A DNA stretch of 64,000 nt from Rhodocytophaga rosea (GTDB taxonomy: Bacteria; Bacteroidota; Bacteroidia; Cytophagales; 172606-1), in assembly GCF_010119975.1 (NCBI RefSeq), contig NZ_CP048222.1, positions 1-64,000 on the forward strand, read 5' to 3'. How positions within the stretch are numbered: the first letter of the stretch is position 1; every line of letters begins with the position of its first letter. The translations under genes and the position numbers were made by a program. This document shows, in pieces, positions 19,115 to 27,164 of this stretch. Below the pieces are notes generated by a model, which ran no database searches, was not told the DNA's origin, and was given only the letters and a program-made list of their open reading frames with translations.

Positions 19115-19984
19115 TCAAGGTCGGAAAGAGGTAGGTGTATTACCGGTTATTCGTTTGAAGTAGTTATTGAAGTAAGTAGGATACTCAAAGCCCAGACTGT
19201 AGGCAATCTCTGCAATACTCCAGTCGGTATGTTGCAGTAGTGCTTTTGCTTCAGAGATGATCCGTTCGGTGATATGAGCAGTGGTCGGTTTACCGGTCAC
19301 TTCTTTTACTGCCCGGTTTAGATAATTGACATGAATAGACAAGTGGCTGGCATAATCCTGAGCCGTTTTTAATTGTAAAGGCTGATCCGGGCTCTCAATG
19401 GGAAACTGCCTTTCCAGGAGTTCCATGAATACCGAAGTAATTCTGGAAGAGGCGTTTTTGTGTTGATCATAGTTTTCTGAAGGCTGCAGTTTCAACGCCT
19501 CATGAATGATTAGATTGATATAGTTGCGCATCAGGTCGTCTTTATAAGCATAATCGGCCTTCTGCTCCTCAATCATTTTACGAAAGATGGTATTTAAAAA
19601 CTCCCGCTGCCCCTCTGTTATCTTTAAAATGGGCGTTCCGCCAATTTTAAATAAAGGAGAATGCTGCAGACTTTCGGAACGGTCAGATGCGCCAAAAAAA
19701 CCTTCCGAAAAAAGACAGGTATACCCTACATAGATCGTTGAAAGGGTTTCCCAGGAGTAAGGAATGTGTGGATTACCAAAAAACAAAACGGTGCCTTCGG
19801 CTTCAAAGCTCCGGTCGGCATAGTGAATGATACTTTTGCCCGTGGTCAGACAAATCTTATAAAAGTCCTTTCTGCTGTACATACGTACAGCATTGCCGTC
19901 AGCCTCGATTTGGAATACATTAAATCCCTTCAGTTTTAGTTCATTATTAAAGTCCGAAACGGAACGTATTGCTTGGTTTTTCAT
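19115..19984 (-). CDS. AraC-family transcriptional regulator
   Basis: The 289-aa protein has an N-terminal cupin-like effector domain (about 1-150, with SFEAEGTVLFFGNPHIPYSWE) and a C-terminal double HTH (about 185-289). The latter includes SIHVNYLNRAVKEVTGKPTTAHITERIISEAKALL and the conserved IAEIAYSLGFEYPTYFNNYFKRITGNTPTSFR. It belongs to the group that controls SDR, hydrolase and reductase genes in carbonyl-response clusters. Because four identical operator modules surround it and all face the minus strand, it is the likely binder. A truncated paralogue lies at 21528-22033. Its own 5' region (19985-20217) shows no clear module. Confidence 0.93.
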   Translation of the reverse strand: MKNQAIRSVSDFNNELKLKGFNVFQIEADGNAVRMYSRKDFYKICLTTGKSIIHYADRSFEAEGTVLFFGNPHIPYSWETLSTIYVGYTCLFSEGFFGASDRSESLQHSPLFKIGGTPILKITEGQREFLNTIFRKMIEEQKADYAYKDDLMRNYINLIIHEALKLQPSENYDQHKNASSRITSVFMELLERQFPIESPDQPLQLKTAQDYASHLSIHVNYLNRAVKEVTGKPTTAHITERIISEAKALLQHTDWSIAEIAYSLGFEYPTYFNNYFKRITGNTPTSFRP

Positions 19985-20226
19985 CTGAAAAGCTTTAAAA
20001 ATTAACTAAGATGCTAAAGACTTTTATGATTTGAATTGTTGCAGGCCGGAAGGTACAGGTATGGATAACCCATTATTGGGCAGACATTAAACTACCTAAG
20101 TGTAACTTGTTTCTAAAACAATTCGTTGCAAATTTCTCCTCTACCATTAAGATAAGCGTCCGGTGGCAGGAAGGCTTGTACTTCTTCCTGAAGGGATTAT
20201 TTCATATTTAATGGTTAATTAAGTAA

Positions 20227-21269
20227 TTAAACACAATTAAGTATAATATTTTCATCTACTTCAAGTTTTTTAAAATCAAGTTTAAAGTAAGTACCCAATC
20301 CTGAAAAGATGGTATAAAGTGCCTCCTTAAGCGCTTCTACAGACAGATAGTCTTCGGCTTTGAGCCAATGATATTTCACCTGCTTCCAAAATCGTTCGAT
20401 CCTGTTAAGATGAGGACTATACTTAGGCAGCAAAAAGATGTATAATCCTTTCTGTTCCCATTCTTCTTTTTTGACTTCCCATAGGCCACATGTATGCCAG
20501 GAGGCGTTGTCTAAGACTATGACAGTAAACTTGGAAATAGATGTTGAGAAGGCCTCTACACATTCAATGATAAAGTCAGCGTTTAGACTCCCACTTTTCT
20601 GATAAGTAAGCAACTCATTATTTGTACTTAACAAGCCAAATACATTTATCCTTGTACTTCTTTGGGATAAAATAGGGGCGTGTTCGCCTTTTTTGATCCA
20701 TCCATAAGGTACACAAGGGGTAAGGCAAAACCCTGATTCGTCTCCAAAATATAAATCTATACTGCCTGTCTGTGCCAAATAAAGCAAAGCATGTAATCGC
20801 TTGACTTTCTGCTCATATGCTTCTTTGTTTTGCAATGGCTTTATCCATTTACGGAAACGTTTCCATCGGTAGTCAATTTTTTTAAAAACCGCTTCAAGGT
20901 CATCTCACTCATAGCCGTGCCTAATTTAGCTTCTATCTCTCGCTTAGCTAATTTAAGTTGTTGTTTTTCTTTCTCTATGCTATTTTCCACTACTTCAACA
21001 TGGGTAGCATTACTGGTAGTAAGGATGGGTTTTCTGCCTTTCCCTTTTTGGTTCTTTAACCCTACCACACCTGTTTTCTCAAAGCGATCAAACCACTTAT
21101 AAATACTTAACTGACTTACTTGAAAAATGCTTGCTAACTTCTGTACTTGATAGCCTTGATTGGATAACAGTATACATTGGCAACGGTTACGTTCCTGATA
21201 ACTTTTACTATCTTTATGAATCTTCTCTAAGTCTTGTTTTTGCTTGTCTGTAATCTTCTTGATATAACG
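20227..21269 (-). CDS. IS630 transposase, made by -1 frameshifting of orfA and orfB
   Basis: OrfA (ATG at 21269, stop at 20841) holds the HTH part: SYQERNRCQCILLSNQGYQV, LASIFQVSQLSIYKWFDRF, then a helix-rich linker. OrfB (frame open from about 20883, stop at 20227) carries the DDE core with FGDESGF, IVLDNASWH and LPKYSPHLNRIERFW. OrfB has no good start of its own. The two frames overlap at a run of seven A on the coding strand; a -1 step there gives the fused sequence KKIDYRWKRFRKWIKPLQNK, which is the natural join. The longer orfA frame to 21335 uses TTG inside the promoter and is not preferred. The catalytic residues are all present, so the element may still be active. Confidence 0.85.
20877..20883 (-). 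promoter_or_regulatory. Slippery heptamer A AAA AAA for -1 frameshifting
   Basis: On the coding strand orfA reads TTA AAA AAA TTG. The heptamer is phased exactly as X XXY YYZ, and slipping back one base continues as ATT GAC TAC CGA TGG in the orfB frame, giving IDYRW. Confidence 0.75.
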
Positions 21270-21332
21270 CATAAGCAAAGATACAATTTGCCAAAATCTT
21301 ATACTTAATTGTGTACTCTTACTTAGTTTATG

Positions 21333-21399
21333 CAAAGGTATACATTTGAATAGGGGAAGTGGTAAAGAAAATCAAACGAATAAGTATGAATTTCAAACA
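21333..21399 (-). promoter_or_regulatory. Module C: AraC-type operator plus -7 element, cut by IS630
   Basis: Minus-strand order: GTTTGA half-sites 21 bp apart, CTTTACC ending at 21361, a 20-bp spacer, TACCTTTG (complement of 21333-21340), then GCA and the TA into which IS630 has inserted. The gene originally served is now beyond the element; the AraC gene at 19984 is the nearest candidate. The IS630 transposase start lies 64 bp downstream of the -7 element. Confidence 0.75.
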
Positions 21400-21527
21400 T
21401 TTATATCTGAAATAGGTAAGAAAGCAATGGACAAATCTTGGAGCAGTAGTGTGCTGCCTAGTAAAAGGTAAGACATAAACAAAATGGAAAATACGTATCA
21501 GGTTTTCTAACAGTTGGAGCTATTCTC

Positions 21528-22033
21528 CTAAGGTTGCATTTTTAATGCTTCATGGATAAGCACATGCAGCCCATTATTAATAAGCTCATGCTTAAAGAAG
21601 TAGTCTGAATCTTGAGCGGAGTATATCTGCCCAAAAATAGCAGTCATATGTTTTTTTTGCTCTTGGTTTAAAGGGCAAAGAGCTATATCTCCCAGGCCAA
21701 ATATGGGTGAGTGCAAAAAGGCTCCTAAATGAGGATGCCTTCTCAAGAACGCTTCCGTAAAAGTGCAACTATATCCACTCTGCGCTAGAGAAGTATTTTC
21801 CCATCTGTAAGTAGCATTAGGACTGGCATAAAACAAGACACTTCCATCAATTTCTATTTCTTCCTCCCCATAATAAATTCTACTTTTTGCAGTAATCAAA
21901 TAGAGTTTATAAAAATCTCTGCGCTTGTAAGAGGGGCAGTTGTTAGGCCAAGCTCTATTTTATAGGCTTTAAAACCTTTGAGTTGTAGACAAGGATGAAA
22001 TTGAGAGATAGATATAACACCAGAATGCGACAT
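21528..22033 (-). pseudogene. Truncated AraC-family paralogue (effector domain only)
   Basis: From the ATG at 22033 the protein reads MSHSGVISISQFHPCLQLKG and then loses frame near 21943. One extra base restores NCPSYKRRDFYKLYLITAKS and the rest down to HEALKMQP, where a TAG ends it. Over this length it parallels residues 1 to about 165 of the AraC protein at 19115 (for example RKDFYKICLTTGKS and HEALKLQP). The whole DNA-binding domain is absent. It retains module D directly at its start codon. Confidence 0.85.
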
Positions 22034-22037
22034 GCTG

Positions 22038-22103
22038 CAAAGTTATTGCTTTGCATACTCTCATCGGTAAAGAAAATCAAACCAATTAGTAAGGGTTTCA
22101 AAC
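22038..22103 (-). promoter_or_regulatory. Module D: AraC-type operator plus -7 element
   Basis: Minus-strand order: GTTTGA half-sites 21 bp apart, CTTTACC ending at 22066, a 20-bp spacer, then TAACTTTG (complement of 22038-22045). The ATG of the truncated AraC gene follows the -7 element after only 4 bases, so the transcript would be leaderless or nearly so. Confidence 0.75.
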
Positions 22104-22231
22104 TTCTATGTTCAAAAAGACTTCAATACTGAATTCACTAAGATTATTACTTTTAAGCGTATTGATTTTTTACACTTATTAAGTCAAAGGTAGAATGTTC
22201 AAATACAGTTGAAAGGGCAGCCTGTAAACCC

Positions 22232-22491
22232 TTACTTTAAATGGATAGGATTTTCTTCCGTTAAAGTGCGGATAGCACCTACCACGGCGGAGATCACTTT
22301 CCAGACGTACTTGAGGCATCATTGTCAAAATCCTTATTTCCATCCAATAGAAGATGGGCTTCGAAAGGAACTGCACCCCTCCCTCTTTTAGAGGTCGCTA
22401 CCTGGATAAGGGGTTTGCAATTGCCGCCTTTGTACTCAATGCGCACTAGGCGGGCGGGGTCATTTTGACTATGTCAACCGCTGCCATTATC
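22232..22491 (-). pseudogene. Fragment of a glucose/sorbosone dehydrogenase with PKD domain
   Basis: The minus strand reads DNGSG, then a TGA where Trp is expected, HSQNDPARLVRIEYKGGN, KPLIQVATSKRG and AVPFEAHLLLDGNKDFDND. A missing C in GCCTC would continue as ALKYVWKVISAVVGAIRTL to a TAA at 22232. The RIEY-GN-KP to KDFDND-KY-W series is the usual join of a sorbosone dehydrogenase propeller to a PKD domain in Bacteroidota ThuA-type proteins. Both ends of the gene are lost. Confidence 0.65.
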
Positions 22492-23377
22492 TTACTTACT
22501 ACCGATTTTTCCTCCTCCGCAGGCTATGACTACGTACTGTCGGCCATCGATAGTATAGATTGCAGGAGTAGCATATGTACAGGTAACTGTGCTTCCCAGA
22601 GTACCTTCCCAGTTTTTTTATCAAAAGCTCTAATCTTTGCATCCTTGGTAGCTGCAATAAACACAAGTCCTCCTTTAGTGACCAAGGGTCCTGCATAGTT
22701 TTCTGTACCAGTAGGTGGAATGCCTTATTTGGTTAACTCCGTATATTCGCCTAAAGGCACTTTCCACAACAATTTACCACTATTCAGGTCTACTGCATTC
22801 AATGGTCCCCAAGGAGGCTTGATTCCGGGATAGCCATCTTTATCTAAAAAGCGGTTGTAGCCGGTCATAGTATAGGGTACCTTATCGAGAATTGTTTTCT
22901 TTCCGGCAATGTTATCCGCTTCGGCTCCACCAGCTTTTTTGGCCACTTCTCCTTTTTTTGCCTCTAAAGTAGGTCCTTTCTCCTCTAAGTCCAGCAGAAA
23001 GGTTAACAAGGCTTGAATTTCACCTTCTGGTATCTGCTTAAAGGCAGGCAGCATATTCCGGCCATTCTCTATGATCTGCTTTACTTGAGTTTGATTATAC
23101 TTCTCCTTGATATTTACTAGCGAAGGATAAGCCGTACCATTACCTTTCAATTCGGGACCGTGACAGGCAGAACTTATTGTATACGCCTTTGCCTACACCT
23201 TTCAGCGAACGATTAGCTGTGTTTTTCTTAGGCACATCAATCATAGTCAGTGACCAGGGTAACTCTGAAATATTCACATACATAATTCCGTAAAGGGGAT
23301 CTACCACCGCTCCTCCCCATTCTCATCCGCCATCAAAGCCCGGGAAGATCTATTCGCCTTCTTTACTAGGAGGTGTG
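22492..23377 (-). pseudogene. PQQ-dependent dehydrogenase (quinoprotein), decayed
   Basis: Readable blocks on the minus strand, in order: PPSKEGE-stop-IFPGFDGG-stop-EWGGAVVDP, [112 protein letters not shown] and [14 protein letters not shown]. This is the C-terminal half of a pyrroloquinoline-quinone glucose or alcohol dehydrogenase with an inserted cytochrome c domain. At least two in-frame stops, a deletion that destroys the CxxCH spacing near 23165, and loss of both termini show real decay. Confidence 0.85.
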
Positions 23378-23384
23378 AATTCTC

Positions 23385-24875
23385 ATTACAGCTCAGGCAG
23401 TAAAAGGGGCCAAAGAGGTGGGTGTACGGAAAGTGCTTGGGGGCACACGTATTGAACTCATGAAGCAATTCCTGGCTGAAACCATGCTGATTGCCACTCT
23501 GGCAGCAGTTGTGTCTCTACTGCTGGCCAATCTGGCCTTAAGTGCTTTCGAAGAATTTATACCTAAAAGAGTAACCTTACATCTCTCAGCCCCCTTTACA
23601 CTTGCTTTCTTACTCCTTATCGTTGTAGTAGTAAGTGTAGACTGTATCCGGCATTTGTGCTTTCTTCCTTTGCACCTGCCCTAGCCCTCAAAAATAAGGC
23701 TTTTATATCCTCAGGCAAAACCAGGAGTGCTTATCTTCGCAAGGCACTCATTGTGTTCCAGTTTTCGTTTGCACAAATATTAATTGTAGGCACCCTGATT
23801 ATGGGCAGGCAAATTGATTATATGCTCAATAAAGATATGGGCTTCAGTCAGGATGCCATTATTAATTTTCTCTGCCCTGGGATTTCTGGAATGATCAAAA
23901 TGTGAACAAGCATTTCATATTGAAGCAGGAGCTGAGTAAAATTCCTCAGATAAAAGCCTTAAGCATGCATACCCAGCCACCAGCATCTGATGGATACATC
24001 ACCAATATTTTTGAGTTTGATAATGGCAAAGAGATCCTTAAACACAATGTCTACCGCAAAGACGGGGACACTACTTTTATACATTTGTACAATATTGCTC
24101 TGTTGGCTGGCCGCAACCTGCATCCGAGTGATACAGTACGTGAATTTTTAATTAACCAAACGTATGCCCGCCAGTTGGGTTTTACCCAGCCAGCAGAAGC
24201 GATAGGCAAAATCCTCAATTATGAGGGGAAATATTTACCTATTGTAGGGGCGGTAAAAGATTTTCATATTCAATCTCTGCACAAAGCTATTGAGCCGGTA
24301 GCCATAGCCACCCATACAAATAATTTCTACGATTTCAGTCTCAAGCTATCTACCCAAGGAAAGCAAGCAGGGGATTTTAAGGTCCTCATCCGCCAGATTG
24401 AAAGAATATGGAAAAGTTGTATCCGGAAGAAGAATTTACCTATACATTTTTGGACGAATCCATAGCCAAATTTTATGAGGCTGAAGGGCTGTCTGCCAAG
24501 CTGGTGTCCACAGCTACCGGAATTGCAATTCTTATTTCCTGTCTAGGCTTATTTGGCCTGGCTGCTTATACCCCCCAAACACGCACCAAAGAGATAGGCA
24601 TTCGCAAAGTATTGGGGGCCTCGCTGTCTGGTATTGTAGCTTTATTGTCTAAAGACTTTCTCAGGCTGGTGTTATTAGCCACTATCATTGCCTGGCCTCT
24701 TGCCTGCTGGGGAGCAAACAAGTGGCTGGAGGGGTTTGCTTACCAGATTGATATTAGCCCCTGGCTATTTATGGGTTCAGGTCTAGTAACTCTGTTTATA
24801 GCTTTGCTCACGGTAAGCTATCAATCTATGAAAGCAGCCCTGGCTAATCCGGTAAATAGTTTACGAAGTGAGTAG
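23385..24875 (+). pseudogene. FtsX/MacB-type ABC transporter permease, N-terminally truncated with three frame breaks
   Basis: The readable product starts abruptly as ITAQAVKGAKEVGVRKVLGGTR, the loop after the first FtsX helix, immediately after the PQQ remnant. It continues with FLAETMLIATLAAVVSLLLA, the YPAFVLSSFAPA block, a periplasmic domain (DGYITNIFEF to IEPVAIATHTNNF) and a second FtsX domain (LISCLGLFGLAAYTPQTRTKEIGIRKVLGAS) ending LANPVNSLRSE. Frames change near 23640, 23870 and 24413; the last two need one extra base in T4 and A4 runs. About the first 300 residues of a usual 790-aa protein are missing, so the gene is dead even if the frame breaks are errors. Confidence 0.85.
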
Positions 24876-25296
24876 TGTCAGGAACTTGGGTTTACCTTTA
24901 TTTCCGTCGTTTATAGAGGCTTTCGCATTTGATCCCTTCTAAATCTTTAAAGATAAAGTGCATATGGGATTTCCCTTAAAAGTGGAAGATAACTTAAGCA
25001 CTAGTGTATAATCTTCATCTTAGAATCGGTGTTACTCAAAAGAGGTAATTAAATTAACTACCCTTTTGCTTTACTTTTTTTGTGTATAATTTCATGGCAG
25101 GAGATCATCCTAATATGGCTATCATACAATCACACTTAACTTATCGTCCAATTTTTTGGAGAAAGTCCACTATTTACTTGGCGAAATGCTTTGTGTTTAA
25201 ATTATAACTTTATAATGTTATGTATTTTATATTTTTTCTTATATTGGCTTTGCTTAAGAGTAATTTCATACATATAAGGTGTTACACTTGTAATAA
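24876..25296. other. Intergenic, upstream of the sigma factor
   Basis: AT-rich DNA with no supported gene. It should contain the promoter of the sigma factor gene. TTACACTTG at about 25282-25290 is close to a -7 element but the match is weak. Confidence 0.4.
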
Positions 25297-25929
25297 ATGG
25301 ATAATTTATTCTCTTCCTTTAATGATACAGATTTGTGGAACCAATTCAGAAATGGAAGTGAAGAAGCCTACTCTTTCATCTATGAAAAGTATGTACCAGT
25401 CTTGTATAGTTATGGATATAGAGTTTATCCAAATGAAGAAATCGTAAAAGATTGCCTGCAAGATTTATTTGTAACACTCTGGCTTAGCCGGAAAAATCTG
25501 GGACCCACCGATTCCATTAAATATTATCTGTTCCGGTCACTACGGAGAGAAATTGCTCAGAAAGTGAATGCTGACCTTAATTTCACCAACGAATTCGCCA
25601 ATCCTGTCTTCAAAAATACAGAAGCTTCTTTTGAAAATCGATTAATGGAGCTAGAAGAACATCATATAAGATGTAAAGAACTGGATGTAGCGCTTACTTA
25701 CCTCTCCGACCGTCAGAGAGAAGCTATTTATCTCCGGTTTTACCAGAATATAGATTTCGCAGAAATTGCCACTATTATGGGAATCACTCCACGGGCGGTA
25801 TATAAATTAATTTACCGGGCTGTAGATATTCTTAAGAAAATGTATACGCCAAAGTCTCTCTCTTCTTCTGCTTTACCTGTTATTTCCCGTATTGCAACAA
25901 CCATTATTCTGCAACTACTCCTGCTTTAA
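25297..25929 (+). CDS. RNA polymerase sigma-70 factor, ECF subfamily
   Basis: The 210-aa protein has region 2 (AYSFIYEKYVPVLYSYGYR, then DCLQDLFVTLWLSRKNLG) and region 4 (LDVALTYLSDRQREAIYLRFYQNIDFAEIATIMGITPRAVYKLIYRAVDIL). It ends in a hydrophobic tail (ISRIATTIILQLLLL). This is the ECF group that in Bacteroidota pairs with FecR-like anti-sigma factors and SusC-type receptors, and the next genes are exactly those. The start at 25297 places MDNLFSSFNDTDLW before region 2 in the usual way; the overlapping frame from 25220 is a shadow. Confidence 0.93.
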   Translation: MDNLFSSFNDTDLWNQFRNGSEEAYSFIYEKYVPVLYSYGYRVYPNEEIVKDCLQDLFVTLWLSRKNLGPTDSIKYYLFRSLRREIAQKVNADLNFTNEFANPVFKNTEASFENRLMELEEHHIRCKELDVALTYLSDRQREAIYLRFYQNIDFAEIATIMGITPRAVYKLIYRAVDILKKMYTPKSLSSSALPVISRIATTIILQLLLL

Positions 25930-26090
25930 TAGCTACATTTCTGAATGTTCTTATCGGGGTTTAAAAATATTTATAAATTTTTTTCCCTATGTGTGGGTCA
26001 TTTTGTTCCATTTTCCTCTTTATACATTTAAAGAAGAAAAAATAGGATAATATCCTGCTTTACTCTCTTCTCCACAGCATTTTTTATCAC

Positions 26091-27140
26091 ATGAACTACG
26101 ACCAATATCAGTTAAACGATTTTCTAGTGGATGACTATTTCATTCAGTGGGTTAAATCACCTGATCCGCAGACAAATAGTTTCTGGAAACAGTGGCTGGA
26201 GAACCATCCGGAGAAAAAAACACTGGTAGCAGAAGCAAGGCAACTGATCATAGATTTAAGTATTCCGGGCAAGCTGCTTAGCGAAAAAGATAAATTACAA
26301 CTCTGGGAGAGTATTAACCAACGTAGAAAGGCACACCCGTTTTCAGGGACAAATAAATCAAAGATAAGAACAAGTAAGCACCTCTATATTAATTGGTTGT
26401 ATAAAGGTGCTGTTGCTGCATCAGTTACTGTACTGCTGGTGCTGGCTACCTGGCTAATCTGGGGAAAGCTCTATGATCATTCCCCCCTGGCACACATACA
26501 TCGTACCCCATACAGCCAGATTAAAAATATTACTTTACCAGATGGTTCGCAGGTAGTGCTGAATGCCAATTCTTCGCTTCAATATTCCTCCGATTGGACA
26601 GACCAGAAAGACCGGGAAGTTCAGTTAACCGGGGAAGCATTTTTTGATGTAGTGAAAAAGCCTGGAATGGCCAATGCTCGTTTTGTTGTGCATACCAATG
26701 GCCTAATGGTGGTGGTACTAGGTACTCAATTTAATGTCAATAACCGACGCAATAAGGTAGAGGTAGTATTACAGGAAGGAAAAGTAAGCTTGTCTAAATC
26801 TGGCGAGATTCAAACGCCTGTTCTCATGGCACCAGGTGATTTTATAGAATATACACAAGGTACAAATCAGATGCATCGCAAAAAGGTAAATCCGCTGCTG
26901 TATTCTTCCTGGAAAGAAGACGAAATGATATTTGAGGCCAAACCTTTAATTGAAATTGCACAGATTCTGGAAGATACCAAAGGTATTCGGGTGGTTTTTG
27001 AGAATGATTCACTGAAGAAGCTTTCATTTACTGGTACATTACCCCATCAAGACATGGATAATTTTTTTTTAGTACTGTCTAAGTCGTTTGGGATAGAGGT
27101 TATAAAGCAAGGAAACCAAATTATGTTTCGAAATAAATAA
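26091..27140 (+). CDS. FecR-family anti-sigma factor
   Basis: This 349-aa protein has a cytoplasmic N-terminal part (with FWKQWLENHPEKK and the helix before the membrane), one membrane helix (GAVAASVTVLLVLATWLIWG, about 104-123), a periplasmic FecR domain (IKNITLPDGSQVVLNANSSL, REVQLTGEAFFDVVKK, FVVHTNGLMVVVLGTQFNV, EVVLQEGKVSL) and a C-terminal STN-like DUF4974 region (FEAKPLIEIAQILEDTKGI). It should hold the sigma factor until the SusC receptor signals through TonB. It lies 161 bp after the sigma gene and 24 bp before SusC. Confidence 0.93.
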   Translation: MNYDQYQLNDFLVDDYFIQWVKSPDPQTNSFWKQWLENHPEKKTLVAEARQLIIDLSIPGKLLSEKDKLQLWESINQRRKAHPFSGTNKSKIRTSKHLYINWLYKGAVAASVTVLLVLATWLIWGKLYDHSPLAHIHRTPYSQIKNITLPDGSQVVLNANSSLQYSSDWTDQKDREVQLTGEAFFDVVKKPGMANARFVVHTNGLMVVVLGTQFNVNNRRNKVEVVLQEGKVSLSKSGEIQTPVLMAPGDFIEYTQGTNQMHRKKVNPLLYSSWKEDEMIFEAKPLIEIAQILEDTKGIRVVFENDSLKKLSFTGTLPHQDMDNFFLVLSKSFGIEVIKQGNQIMFRNK

Positions 27141-27164
27141 TCCACCAAGTTAATCTTTACCACT

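Larger units (their letters stand above)
20218..21328 (-). mobile_element. IS630-family element inserted at a TA
   Basis: The ends share AAGTAA-N4-ACACAATTAAGTATAA in inverted orientation (20221-20246 and the complement near 21299-21324). TA lies just outside each end (20216-20217 and 21329-21330), as expected from TA target duplication by this family. The inside carries one transposase read in two overlapping frames. The right end abuts the -7 element of module C. Confidence 0.8.
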
